Source of the DNA: Cryptomeria japonica
Taxonomy: Eukaryota > Streptophyta > Pinopsida > Cupressales > Cupressaceae
Length of the DNA: 64,000 nt
Reading direction: 5' to 3'
Assembly: GCF_030272615.1 (NCBI RefSeq)
Contig: NC_081413.1
Span: 441,895,038-441,959,037, forward strand
In this document: positions 22,860-35,251 of the stretch, piece by piece
How positions within the stretch are numbered: position 1 is the first letter of the stretch
Layout of the letters: the number at the start of each line of letters is the position of its first letter
Notes under the pieces: generated by a model
What the model was told of the DNA's origin: nothing
Database searches by the model: none
What the model saw: only the letters and a program-made list of their open reading frames with translations
Program-made: the position numbers and the translations under genes

Positions 22860-22870
22860 TCTCCCCCTTT
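22860..22870 (-). other. copia-2 polypurine tract
   Basis: AAAGGGGGAGA on the minus strand, one base from the LTR. AATGCC (22849-22854) and GGCATT (22871-22876) flank it as an inverted repeat. Two further G-rich runs lie upstream on the minus strand, near 22932-22940 and 23031-23043. Confidence 0.88.
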
Positions 22871-23202
22871 GGCATTGATGAAAACACTAGATGTGAAAAA
22901 CATCTAAGTACCAATAAATGCCAAACAAGTCTCCCCCTGTGGAAGACAACAAACAATCTCCTGAATATCAATAACTCTCCCCCTAATGTATACAACTCAT
23001 TTTTTTATTTTTTTATTTTTTACATCAATATCTCTCCCACTTTGACATCAATGCCAGAAATCTGACAAAAATATCAAAGCAAGAATATAAACCTCTGTAT
23101 CTCAAAGATGACTACTCCCCCTGAGTAGTAGCACCACTCATCAATGCTGAAATGAAGAATGTCTTTGATAATACATACCAGATTGATGACAAACTGCATC
23201 AA
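22871..23202 (-). other. copia-2 3' untranslated spacer
   Basis: Region between the pol stop and the purine tract. No gene. Contains purine-tract look-alikes on the minus strand. Confidence 0.6.
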
Positions 23203-26200
23203 TCAAGTCTCTGTCGGAGGGGCAGAAAACCCTAACCTGTCTCTTAAATACTCAAATGATTCCTTAGACAATGGTTTAGTGAATATGTCTGTAATCTATT
23301 CTTTAGTGTTCACATAAACCAATTTGACTTCCTTTCCTTCTTCCTTGTCCTTCAAAAATTTATACTTTATTGATATATGCTTAGTCTTAGAGTGAAATAC
23401 CGGATTCATAAATATGTCAATAGCTATAGATTTATCACAATAGATAACTACCAGTTCACTATAATTTACCCTGATATCCTTCACCATTTGCTTCATCCAC
23501 AAGACTTGAGTATAATTAGTTGCTGCTGCAACATACTCAGCTTTTGCAGTAGATAAAGAAACGCATGACTATTTTTTTGTAATCCATGAAACCAGTTTCT
23601 TTACAAGAAAGAAATCTCCACCAAAAGTTCTCTTCCTGTCATCAGTATCTCCTGCCCAATTTGAGTTAGTGTATGCACATAAAGTGAAATCATCATTTTT
23701 ATAATACCATAAATCATATTCTGTTGTTCCTTGCAAATATTGAAACATCCTATTTACTACACATTCATGATTTTCTTTAGAATTACTTTGATATCTTGAA
23801 ATGATACTTATTGCATTCATAATATCCGGTCTAGTCTGAGTTAAATATAACAGACCACCAATCATAGACTTATACCTTGTCAGATTTATCGGTGTAGAAG
23901 TATCCTTGATAGATAATTTCTCACTTGTCACCATAGGAGTACTTATCGGTTTGGAATTATCCATACCAAACTTCTTCAATAATTCCCTGAGATACTTAGT
24001 TTGACAGATAAAAATGCCTTTGTCACTTTATTAATCTGCAAATGCAAGAAAAATTTCACCTCACCAATCATGGACATTTCAAATTCATTCTTCATATTGT
24101 TAGCAAATTCCATGTATGATTTATCTTCTCCTCCAAAAATGATATCGTCAACAAATACTTCAATAATCATAATATCATTATTAGTGATCTTATAATATAA
24201 GTTACTATCAGTACTACCTTTAGTAAAACCAAGCTTCAAAAGATATTTATCCAACCTTGCATACCAAGCTCTAGGAACCTGTTTCAATCCATAGAAATCT
24301 TTCTTCAATCTGTAAACCATATCTTTATCATTTGTTAGTGAAAATCCATCAGGTTGCTCAATGTATACTTCTTCTTCAAGTTCACCATAATCAATTCCTT
24401 CCGTTTAGGAAAATCCTTTAGAACCCAATCTAGCCTTGTTTCTTACAACTTGACCATCCTCATTTAGTTCCAATAAAATTCTTATTTTTAGGTTGGGGAA
24501 CTAGAGTCCAAGTTTAATTCTTCTCTAATTCATCTTCCATAGCTTTTAACCAATGTTTATCCTTATAATCTTCAATAACAGATGCTGGTACAACTTGAGA
24601 AATAAGACATACCTCTTCATTTGCTAGTCTTCTTCTTGTCATAACTCCCTTGTTCCTATCTCCAATGATTTGATCTTAAGAGTGATTTAATCTTACATAC
24701 CTTGGTGTCTTCTGAATTTCAGGTTCATTTCTCTAATCATCAGTCAAAATTGAAGTTCTTGATTGTGCTGATGTAATTGTCTTAGTTTCATGTACCGGTT
24801 GAGGCATTGCCGGTTCCCTATCATATGATATAGAATGATTTTTGTACTACTCATTCACTTTCACATTAACACTCTCCACAATTTTCTACAATCTTTTGTT
24901 ATAACATCTATATGCTTTGCTTTGAAATGAATAACCAAGAAATATACCTTCATCACATCTAGGATCAAACTTTCCAATTGAATCATCTCTTTTGATATAA
25001 CATTTACTTCCAAAAATTCTGAAATACTTAACAATAGGTGTATGTCCAAACCATAATTCATAAGGGGTCTTACCGGTTTCACCTTTGAAGTGAACTCTAT
25101 TGAATGTGTAGACTGTTGTACTCACTGCTTCTCTCCATTAGATATGACGCAATTTAGCTTCCATCATTATAGATCTTGCTACATCCAAAATGGTTCTGTT
25201 CTTTCTTTCCACCACTCCAATCTACCGAGGAGTCCGAGGTGAAGATAATTGTCTCCTGAGTCCATTTGTCTCACAATAACTGTTAAATTCATGAGAAGTG
25301 AACTCATCGCCATGATATGATCTTAGACATTTGATTTTCAATCCAGTTTGTATTTCAACCTTTGATTTAAAGATCTTGAATTTCTCAAAAGCTTCAAACT
25401 TCTCCTTAAGAAAAGTCACCCACATCATCCTAGAATAGTCATCAATAATCAACATGAAATACCTATCACCTTGAAAGCTTCTAGTCCTTGGTGGACCACA
25501 TAAGTTAGTGTGAATAAAATCAAGTACATCATTAGATTTATCATGTATTCTCTTAAAATAAGTTCTAACTTGCTTTCCTAATTGACATTCCTCATATACC
25601 GGATTATGAGGCTTCATAACCTTAGGTATATCTCTAACTACCTTAGTTGAACTGATCTTAACAATACAATCAAAATTAACATGACACAACCTCTTATCAT
25701 AACCAACTCTCATCAATATGAGCAATCAAATATGTCTTATTACCAGTATTCAAGTGAAAGATATTTCTTGCAGTCTGAGTACTGGTTGCAATCTCCAAAC
25801 TAGTCTTGTTAATGATTTTACATTTTCTATCTTTAAACTGAAGTTGGAAACCCTTGTCCACCAATTGACCAACACTCAAAATATTATGCTTTAAACCTTC
25901 TACATAATAGATATTATCAATGTTATGCTTTCCATCCAAAGAAATAATACCTCTACCTCTGATCATACATGCTTTGTCATCTCCAAATCTGACTTGACCG
26001 CCATTGTATTCTTGCAGGGACATAAATTTCCCTTTATCTCCAGTCATATGATGTGAGCATCCACTATCAATTACCCATTCATCCTTATTTTAAACTTTTG
26101 TTGCCAAGGCCTTTTCTTCATTTTTGATATCCGGTTCTGGTTCATCTTCCTTTAAATCATAGAACACCCATTCTTTTCCATTGCTGGATCCACTAGCAGG

Positions 26201-27237
26201 GTCTTCTGCCAGTTGATCTCTAGAGTCATCAGTTACTCCTTCCTCATTTGCTATGTAGCATTGTTTACCTTTCTTGAATCTATATCTGTTCTGGTTAGGC
26301 TTAAATGATTTCTTAACTCTTTCCTTAAACCTTTCATTCCTTTTAGGACATCTATATGCAAAATGACCAATCTTATTACATGCAAAGCATTTAAAAGGTT
26401 CTTTTCCTTCATACTTACTTCTTGTCGGACCTCTAGGTACTCTTCTAGAAAATAAGGCTTCAAGTTGCTCAAATTCTTCATCTTATATCCTCATGTCTTC
26501 CAATTATTTTGCATATAAGACTTTCCAATCACTTTTTTCGGTAGATGATGATGATGATGATGATGCATGAAAAGAAGGTTCAGACTTTACAACTCCAAAG
26601 ATCCAAATTCTTCAAGCTCAAAAGAAGATAATTTCCCAATCAGAATGTCTTTGTTAACTAAAGAGTTTGGCATTATTCTCAACTCATTAATTGCAGTTGC
26701 CTTCATCTTGTAAGCCGGTGGAAGGGCTCTGAAGACTTTGGAAACTATTTCATCTTCACTTAGAAATCCTCCACAACATTGAATTCCCATAACAATCTCA
26801 TTTACTCTCTCCATAAACAGAGAAATTCTTTCGTTATCTGCCATCTTCAAGTTTTCATAGCTTACCCAATAGCCATCAAGTTTAGCAATTTTGACAGTAG
26901 GATCGCCTTCATTTAGAGTTTGCAATTTGTCCCACATAACCTTTGCCGATGATTTGTTAGTCAATCCGATGATCTACTGATCAGTAAGTTCACACAATAG
27001 GGCTTCTTTATCTCTATAATCATTTTCAATATTCTTGTCTAAGTCTACAGGAGCAGGATTGCCAGATGTCAGATCATAAGGTGTGTACCCTTTCTTAGTG
27101 ATCTCCCAAATATCCTTGCCAAGACATCTAAGATGAGTCTCCATTCGAATTTTCTATATTCCATAATTTGTTCCATCAAGCTTAGGAATTTCTCTTTTGA
27201 AAATAGTTGCCGCTGGATTAGAAGTGTTAGCTGCCAT
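23203..27237 (-). pseudogene. copia-2 gag-pol polyprotein, stops and frameshifts
   Basis: ATG at 27237-27235 opens gag (MAANTSNPAA, KLDGTNYG). The UBN2-like gag body is at 26964-26587 and an intact knuckle CFACNKIGHFAYRC at about 26390-26350. Protease: WVIDSGCSHHM at about 26065. Integrase: CHVNFDCIV, then IHTNLCGP near 25500 (first Asp reads Asn) and RSYHGDEF near 25315 (the Asp of SDHGGEF reads Tyr). RT: YGLKQVPRAWY and FVDDIIFGG (24320-23976), active site kept. RNase H: YTNSNWAGDTDD (Asp to Asn), ELVVIYCDKS, then ITDIFTKPL near 23270 and stop TGA at 23205-23203. The order is that of copia, and its sequence resembles copia-1 throughout. Many stops and at least one frameshift make it inactive. 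Confidence 0.93.
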
Positions 27238-27278
27238 AGGATCTACCTCAAGCAGTTAAGCTTGTGCAAAAGAGGACC

Positions 27279-27293
27279 AAAGCTGTGATACCA
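27279..27293 (-). other. copia-2 primer-binding site
   Basis: Minus strand TGGTATCACAGCTTT, 2 bases from the 5' LTR. It is a tRNA-iMet type site (TGGTATCAGAGC) with one early change. Confidence 0.85.
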
Positions 27294-27295
27294 AT

Positions 27296-28526
27296 TGTTA
27301 GGATAACTAGTGAACAACTAAGAGGGGGGGATGATTCAGTTGTTAACCGATTATAGCTTTTAATCCACTTAATAACTTTTAATTAGATTAAGTACCAGTA
27401 AAGCAGAAACAGATACCAATAAGCAATACAACTTAACAATTAAACATATAATCAATGCAAAGCAACCATACAACATAACACCATGATTTGTAGGTGAGAA
27501 GCCTACCTATAGTTATATAATAATTCTGGAGAAAGTATGTGTTACAATGAGGGGCCCGCACTTGTAGGAAGGCACACTTCCTAGAGCATACTTGTCATTA
27601 AAAAAGAGTCTCACTGACTACAAAGAGGCAACAACCATCTCAAGATAAATGGACAACAATCCAATAGAGTGAACTGCTAGAGATAGCATCTACCATGCTT
27701 GATTATAGTCCCGGTTAAGCTCAATACCAGAGGCCTTTGACCTCTTCCTTAATCCCAATTTGATCACCTATGATTGACCAAATCTCCTTCACATATGATA
27801 TTGCATTCCAAGACTATGACTACTTATTCCATTCCCATACCATGATCTACAATGAGATCTTACATCATTTTATATCAACCCTAAGGCCTAAACCAATTAG
27901 GTGGGCCACCTAAAAGATATTAGAAGAAGATCATTACATAAATCCATATTACAATGATATGCCATGTCGGCTTAAGACCAAAACAACAATAACAAATCCA
28001 TAAAATAACCCAAAACATCCCGGTAACATGTAGAGTACATGTTAACATGATACCGATGCATAACCTAGATTGGTACCAGACCTATTCTGGGTCCACCATG
28101 CCAAATCAATGTATTCAAGCATTTGAAGTATGATCAAAGAACATCTTCAGCATCCTGAAATACATGTAGAAGCTGCGCCAACACCAATTATGCATCCTAT
28201 CAAGATTCCTCAGTGAGAGTTTTGCCGGTAAAGCCTTAAACTAATGTTGGTAAGGGTTTACTAGAGTGTGTGATAGCATCCAATTAACAAGTCAATACCA
28301 TCTGACCAAGACATGCTCCATAAGCACGTACCACATGTAACCAATCACATCCCATAGATCCAAACATGTTGGAAGTGTCCAACAAATAGTCTCTTCTGCT
28401 AGTAACACTAGATCTTCTACCGGTAACGAAAACCTATCTACTGGTTACCAACCATAACATCTAGTGTTGACATCAATGACAAAACATCAATGCAACACAT
28501 AATCAATTCATCCAATAATGCCAACA
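27296..28526 (-). repeat. copia-2 5' LTR (right copy)
   Basis: 1231 bp, same ends as the left copy and about 26 bp shorter through indels. Followed by GGGAC, the right target duplication. Confidence 0.93.
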
Positions 28527-28537
28527 GGGACTTGCAC

Positions 28538-29315
28538 TGTTGGAAAATGCACACTCCAATGAGAAATTGTAGGTGATTGAAGGTATTGTCATTGATGGCA
28601 ACCTTGCAATCCTATGGCACTGGCACCGGAAGACTCTACACTGGTAGATAGTTTACTGGCAGTGACAAAGATGATTACGGACACCCCAACCGACAGGATT
28701 TTTTTTATTACATTTTGTATTTAATTGTAATATGTTTTTGTAAGCCGACAATGTGAATTGTAATAAGACTCATATATAAGTATGAGATCTTGTAGATCAT
28801 TTAGGATATGTGGACATGGTCAGATTATTGCAGAAGTAATATGCGAATATTAAGGAAAATTTTAGAGTAAGGTTTATGGTTATTCTATGAGCTTAAACCG
28901 GTACTAAACCTGGCATAGCAGATGCTGAACCGAAGTAGTACATGATATTGGATTTGCATAATCCATTTTTGTAAGTCAGTCAGACTTCCCTTTTTGTAAT
29001 TAAGCAGTGAACTTTAGGCAGTTGGTCTTCCTGCATGTACAGGCACCTATTGTAAGTAATATTCATTTATTGGTCAATAAGTGAATATTGTGGGTCACAA
29101 ATCCTACCGAGGTTTTTCCCACACTGGGTTTCCTCATTAAAAATATTGTGTTATGGTGTGCTTTCTATGTTGTTCTTATTGTTCTTATTTAGTGCATTAA
29201 TTCTGGTTCACTGATACACTATTTTGGAATGCAATTTGTTTAATAAAATCAGAAAATCCATTGACCGGTTAGATACTAATTCATCCCCCCCTCAGTATCT
29301 TTGGGAATCCTAAAA
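28538..29315 (+). repeat. TR-GAG2 5' LTR
   Basis: Starts TGTTGGAAAATGC and ends near CCTAAAA (CCTAACA in the 3' copy). Contains TTGTCATTGATGGCAACC. Five differences from the 3' LTR in the first 114 bases. Confidence 0.94.
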
Positions 29316-29317
29316 AT

Positions 29318-29330
29318 TGGTATCAGAGCC
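29318..29330 (+). other. TR-GAG2 primer-binding site (tRNA-iMet)
   Basis: TGGTATCAGAGCC, perfect, 2 bases after the LTR. Confidence 0.95.
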
Positions 29331-29386
29331 TGGTCCTCTTTTTTCAAAAGCATAATAGCTTGAGAGATATTTTGACACTGGTACAG

Positions 29387-30330
29387 ATGGATAACTTGAG
29401 AAAGCAATTGGAAACAACTCTTGCAGATTATGATGTAGAAAAGTTGAAGAATATAAAACTTGAAGATAATCTGAAGGTTGCACAGGAAATCATTCAAGGA
29501 CTTCAGGAGAATCTTATTATTACTAGAAGCAAAAGAAGAGAACTTCATGAGAAGATACAAAGTGATGATGATGAAAAAGAAACTCTTAATGATCTTGTAA
29601 GCAAGTTGAAGCAAGAAAACATGACCTCGAGGAATGAGATGCAAGATATGACTATGAGATTTTGTAAAGACACTGAAGACAGAAAGAAGAATGAAGATGA
29701 CTTGACTAGGAGAATCAATGATGCTGGAAATGAAAATCTAAGACTTATTAATGAAAATGATATGTTGAAGATAGATCTGATTCACTTCAAACATGATAAA
29801 ATTGAACTCATGACACAAAAATATTTCTTGGAAAATGAGTTGGCTACTACAAATCAACATAAGGAGAAATTCAAGAAAATTTTAGAAGAACTTGATGACA
29901 TCCTGAAAAATCAGAAACCTAATGGAGATACTAATGGACTTGGCTTTAAAGTTGGTGAAAGCTCTGGTACTACAAACAATCATGATCACAGTAAACTGGT
30001 AAGACAACCTAATGCCTACAAATATAATGGGAAATGCTTTAACTGTAACAAGTATGGTCATAGAGAAAATCAGTGTAGATCTAGAAACTATCAGCACTAA
30101 TGCACCCATCGGTCAATGTTCTAAATGCAACAAAATTGGTCATAATTCAGAAAATTGCAGAATGAATGTAAGATGTTATGTTTGTGGAAGATTTGGACAC
30201 TTATCTAATTAATGCAGAACACATACCAGCATAGGATATGAAAAAGCTATTCAGAAAAAAAAAATGTGACTTGTTATGCTTGTAACAAGATTGGACATAT
30301 TGCAAAATTTAATAGAAGTAAGGAATCACC
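29387..30330 (+). pseudogene. TR-GAG2 coiled-coil gag-like protein with zinc-knuckle array
   Basis: ATG 29387 opens a 237-codon frame to the stop at 30098-30100. Residues 1 to about 190 are highly charged with heptad-like spacing (ETTLADYDVEKLKN, RRELHEKIQSDDDEKETL), so a long coiled coil is likely. No UBN2 gag domain was recognised. The frame ends with the knuckle CFNCNKYGHRENQC. After a frameshift near 30090 the sequence continues with CSKCNKIGHNSENC, CYVCGRFGHLSN.C (a stop replaces one residue) and CYACNKIGHIAKF, whose last Cys is lost, in a third frame. The ancestral protein thus had four CCHC knuckles. It would bind RNA or DNA, and packaging of element RNA is the likely role. Confidence 0.82.
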
Positions 30331-30802
30331 GACAAATAACAAAGGACCCAGTTTGAAAGGTAAAGAGAAGGTTGATGAGGTAAAGCAAGAATTTTCAAAA
30401 CAATGGATTAGAAAGACATATTAGAATGTTGATGAGGCTATTCCTTCACCGGCAAGACATAGTATCACTCCACTGGCAGGAGATTCTTCATCTAACTGAA
30501 AAGAAATCCCTTAGGGGTATGGAAACAAATTGAAAACATGCTAGTTTACCCTCGGTTGATGGTAAGAAGATGAAAGGCTTCTTTACCGGCAGATGAGTTA
30601 AGTTTTCACTTAACCAACAGACATTTATTATGGTAGTTTAAGGAAATGACATTATAAAGCAAGTGTTTTTAACTCTTTTTCACTTACCGAGCATTCAAAT
30701 TCCCTAAGAGTGCGAAAAACCTGAGCGAAGGAATCCACAACAAGAAGTGAAGCAAAATCATTCAAGCATTCAAACCTAAAGGCAGATTAAGGTATTTATA
30801 CA
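30331..30802 (+). other. TR-GAG2 spacer between gag and the second ORF
   Basis: Decayed end of gag plus an untranslated stretch. No further motif recognised. Confidence 0.5.
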
Positions 30803-33800
30803 ATGGCTTCCTCCTCTGCACCTAAATTCATTGCAAACCCTATTGTAATTGAAGTGGTTAAATGCCCTAGGCCCGTATTTAAAATCATTCCCAAAGTTGC
30901 GAAGCAGGATGATACCCTAGGAGCATTTTCTAAAATACCCAAAGGAGTTGCTTATGTTGAAAACCCTAAGATATACATACATTGTCATATTGAAGAACTT
31001 GGTGCTGATGAGATTATGAACATGTATAGGACTATAATTTGTGATGGAAATAGTAATGTGAAACTGGAACACAAGATAATTGAAACCCTAGGTTTTGTGG
31101 AAATACGTAGCATTCCTGATTTTCCCAAGGAAGTTATAAGGATTGTATTGAGTAGAGTTCATGGGGAGTTCTTTTGGATAGATTCCATCCATAAGATTAC
31201 AAAAGAAGTAGTTAGGGCAGTGACTAGCTTACCTTCCATCGGTAGTAGACAAGAAAAAGGAAAGGTAGTCTCTAATGACACTGTGATGACCCTAATTGGT
31301 GCAACACATAATAGAAAATCCTTGAGAGTTAATGATGTGAAGGATATTAATGTTAGATTCATTAGCATGATTCTAGGATACAAAACTACACATGCTAATA
31401 GATTAAACTATGTTTCTAGTTTATGTATCAAAAGTGCTTATGACATGGTAAATAGTAATGCAAAAATTGACATATGTGAATGGTTGAAGGATGAACTAAT
31501 TGACAATCTAAAGAAATTTAAAGGAGAAAAGAAAGGCACATTAAGAGTTGGTAACTTACTTGTATGTCTATTGCTATACATCACTAAGGAAGTTTCTGGT
31601 ATAGGTAGAAAATAATTTGGTTTTGACATACCGGTAGGCAAACAACTTTTGGATATCTTTAACAACATGGGAGATGACAGGGAAAAGAATATAATTGAAC
31701 ACTTTTAGGCATTAAAGGCTAGAATGAAGGCTAGGGAAAGACTACCTCAAGCCATAGTTGACAAATACCAAAAGGAAATATGTTTTGGTATAAAGAAAGA
31801 TGAAATCTGGATGGAGGTAGTGGTTCCTAGAACAATTTGGGTAACTGAAATGGGTTATGAGGCAGATGAAAACATAATAGAAACATATGCTAAAGCCCTC
31901 CTTGAAGCCCCTAGAGAACCTGAAGAAGAAATATTTGGAAATACTGAAACCATTGAAAGTAGAGTACAAACCATGAAACAAAGAAAAAGAAGAGAACAAT
32001 CAATTAGAAAAGTAACTAAACAGGCAAAAGAAATCAAGGAAGACTTGTTGAAAAAGACTGGTATCAAGGAAAGTGACTTGGAAGGGTTACAACCAGAAAC
32101 ACATCTTTCACCGGTTGGTACCTCCTCTGACAGTAAAATACCAACAGAGTTTCAGAGAGTAGAAAGAAAAAGGAAACCTTCACGAGTACCCACTCCTACA
32201 CCAAAGAGAACAAGACGGAAACAACAGACAGTAAGGCCTCCGACAAAGAAAATAACACCCAGGAAGAAGAAGGAAAAACAAGTTATTCCTCCACTTAATA
32301 ATCTTCTAAATGAAATTACTGAAGATGGAAACTTTTCCAATATCAGCAAGTTGTATAATACTTTTACCAATGAAGAGAAGGAAAGCATAGAAAACAGTGT
32401 TAGTCTACACTTAGACATTTACAAGAAATTTTTTATAGAAGTTGTAGATGATTTTCCAAGTGACTTGTACAAAAGATTAGATGCAAAAAGGTTAGCAATT
32501 GTGGAATTAGACAAGAAGATTAAGGTAGAAAAATTACTTGCAGTTCACCCAGTGAAATCAATAGAAGAAATTGATGAATTGATAAGTGAGGCTAACAGGA
32601 CTGTATTTTCCACTGGTCACCGGCATGTAGCTTTAATGGCTAGCAGAGTGAATGAGATCATTGAAGAGACAACAGACAAATGGGATATCTTCTTTGTAGA
32701 GAAGGAAAACCAAGAAGAACTTAAATGACAAAAGACTTTCAGAGTTTATCAAAAAGAAAAGGATAAAGGTAAAAGCAAGGTAGGTGGTCCTCCAAGCATA
32801 AAAGTAATAGATAACTTGCCCCCACCTCCTTCTGATACTCCACCAGTTGAGACTGTTGATACACCACTGGTAACAGATAATAATGAGAGTATGGAGACAA
32901 CACATGAAGACACCAATCCTAATTCAGAGGTATTATATACAATGAATATTGATACACAAGAGGTTAACATTGTGGTTGATAAGAAAACCATTGAGAAGAA
33001 AGATGTGGAAACTGAGCCACCGGCTAAGGATATTGCTGTAGAAACACATGTTGAGGATACAGTTGGAAATGTTGAGATTGGGATTGAAACACACACTGAA
33101 CAATCAATTGATCCCCTAGATACTGGAAAGACAGATACCATTGGTGCATACACTGAGAAACCTACTGAGTTACAAAAACCAGAAATGGACAGTTCAGAGG
33201 TACATATAGAGAAACCGGTAGATAACACTAAGACACAATCAGAGAAACTGACAATGGAAAGCACAGAGAAACTAACTGAGGTACATTTTGAGAAAAATGA
33301 AGGCAAAAAGGTTGAGATAGAAACAGTGCCACCGACAACAACTGAGAAACCCAAACCTTTGCTAGTTGAGATGCAGACTCAAACTAACCTACCAGAGGTC
33401 AACATAAGCAAAGAGGTTACTCACATCGGTGGATTGCAGATTGTTAAGGTAGTTGGATAGTCATTTGGTTCCTCCTTAACAAAATTCAGACCGACCAATG
33501 TAACATTGGTATTACTGGATTCCATAAAGAAAATCACAGAGTGTAATGCACAGGCATATAAGGCTATTGATGACACAATTCCTTTATTGAAATTGATAGC
33601 ACCCAAGTGCAATGTGGAAAATAAAGATTCTTTGAGTCAAATAGACACATTGTCTAAGTACATCACTGACAATCTTTTGATAGTTGATTAGATTAATAAG
33701 GAAACATTCAGTGAGAAAATAAATAAAGAGAAAGAAAAATTCTTTGAAGAGTCAATAAACATATGTAAGGAACATGTTGATACATTATTACCGACACTAG

Positions 33801-34270
33801 GAAAAACAATAATGGACTTTAAAAAGTTGTACAGGGATTCATGCAAGACTAACATGTTGACAGAGGACATAGATAAAGAGATTAGCAGAGCACAAAAGGA
33901 AATGTATGATATTGCTGATAATCTCATCGGTTTATCAGAACCCATATCGGTAATAGAGCAGGAAATTGTAGGCCTTGAAGAGAAAATTGAAAAATTTGAA
34001 ATAGATAAGGAGAGATTAAAATTCAAGGCAAATGAACTAAAATGTAGACTAGGTCCGAAATTTGACATTCTCATCTCTTTGAGAAAAGAGATTTCAGAGG
34101 CACTTGTTCCAGGACTTAAGACACTGGAAGAGAAAATGCGCATACTCACTGGTACCATCCAAAGGACAGAATCAACATTAAAGGATAGTGAAAGGTTCAA
34201 TAACAACTTAAATTTTGCACTAGCAGATCTATATCATATAGTAACCCACCGGTTACAGGGATCCAACTGA
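30803..34270 (+). pseudogene. TR-GAG2 ORF2: large protein of unknown function, five in-frame stops
   Basis: ATG 30803 to TGA 34268-34270 is one frame of 1156 codons, interrupted only by stops at 31613, 31706, 32726, 33458 and 33689, with no frameshift. Three parts are visible. An N-terminal globular region of about 340 residues contains GEFFWIDSIHKITKEVVRAV, a layout reminiscent of the accessory ORF of large plant LTR elements (plant transposon-associated domain); this is a motif impression only. A middle of about 420 residues is first basic (KRKPSRVPTPTPKRTRRKQ, a possible nuclear signal) and then Thr/Glu/Val/Pro-rich with repeated EK.TE units (32816-33450). A C-terminal region (33500-34270) is predicted coiled coil. 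It is not gag-pol. The long open frame implies selection until recently. Confidence 0.75.
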
Positions 34271-34460
34271 GAACTACACTCAGTTGACATTTTTGACAAC
34301 CTTTGTCATTGATGTCAAAGGGGGAGTAGTGGAGATGAGAAAAAATAATGGATGGAAGAGATCATCTACTCAGGGGGACCACACAATTTTGGTAAGATTT
34401 TTGGACGATACATTCTAGATACAATTTTGACTTTTTCTCATGAGTGTTGCCATCAATGCC

Positions 34461-34471
34461 AAAGAGGGAGA
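34461..34471 (+). other. TR-GAG2 polypurine tract
   Basis: AAAGAGGGAGA one base before the 3' LTR. An upstream look-alike TCAAAGGGGGAG lies at about 34315-34326, preceded by TTGTCATTGATG. Confidence 0.85.
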
Positions 34472-34472
34472 T

Positions 34473-35251
34473 TGTTGGAAAATGCGCACTCCAATGACAA
34501 ATTGTAGGTGATTGAAGGTATTGTCATTGATGGCAACCTTGCAATCCTATGGCACTGGCACTGGCAGACTCTACACTGATAGATAGTTTACCAGCAGTGG
34601 AAAAGATGATTACCGACACCCCAGCCGACAGGATTTTGTTTATTATATTTTGTATTTAATTGTAATATCTTTTTGTACGCCGACAAGGAAAATTTTAATA
34701 AGACTCATATATAAGTATGAGATCTTGTAGATCATTTAGTATATGTGGACATGGTTAGATTATTGCAGAAGTAATATGCGAATATTAAGGTAGATTTTGG
34801 AGTAAGGTTTATGGTTATTCTGTGAGCTTAAACTGGTATTGAACCTGGCATAGCAGATGCTAAACTAAAGCAATACATGATATTGGATTTTCATAATCCA
34901 TTTTTGTAAGTCAGTGAGACTTCCCTTTTTGTATTTAAGTAGTGAGCTTTAGGTAGTTGGCCTTCCTGCATGTGCAGGCCCCTATTGTAAGTAAGATTCA
35001 TTTATTGGCCAGTAAGTGAATATTGTGGGTCACAAATCCCACCGAGGTTTTTCCCACACTGAGTTTCCTCATTAAAAATATTATGTTATGGTGTTCTTTC
35101 TATCTTGTTCTTATTTTTCTTATTTACTGCATTAATTCTAGTTTACCAATACACTATTTTGGAATGCTATTTGTTTAATAAGATCAGAAAATTCATTAAC
35201 CAGTTAGATATTGATTCACCCCCCCTCTCAGTATCTTTGGGAATCCTAACA
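34473..35251 (+). repeat. TR-GAG2 3' LTR
   Basis: 779 bp, TGTTGGAAAATGC to CCTAACA, then the TGCAC duplication. The frame at 35105-35308 crosses its end and is not a gene. Confidence 0.94.

Larger units (their letters stand above)
21602..28526 (-). mobile_element. copia-2: complete but decayed Ty1/copia element, minus strand
   Basis: LTRs at 21602-22858 and 27296-28526 enclose minus-strand gag, protease, integrase, RT and RNase H. On the minus strand the LTR begins TGTTGGCATTATTGG and ends GTTATCCTAACA. The PBS complement lies at 27279-27293 and the purine-tract complement at 22860-22870. The flanks GGGAT (21597-21601) and GGGAC (28527-28531) are a TSD with one mismatch. It is inserted in the gypsy leader. 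Confidence 0.94.
28538..35251 (+). mobile_element. TR-GAG2: complete non-autonomous LTR element (6714 bp)
   Basis: LTRs of 778 and 779 bp, a perfect PBS, a gag-like gene with zinc knuckles, a 1156-codon second ORF and a purine tract. A perfect TSD TGCAC is present at 28533-28537 and 35252-35256. No protease, integrase, RT or RNase H motif was found. It landed one base away from the copia-2 target duplication. The enzymes for its movement must have come from another element, plausibly a copia. Confidence 0.93.

Noticed and set aside
26251-26481. 76-codon minus-strand frame in copia-2
   Set aside because: It is a neighbouring frame. The true gag frame here carries the CCHC knuckle CFACNKIGHFAYRC.
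32749-33354. 201-codon Ser/Val-rich minus-strand frame
   Set aside because: It is antisense to the Thr/Glu-rich repeats of TR-GAG2 ORF2. Low complexity produces the open shadow.
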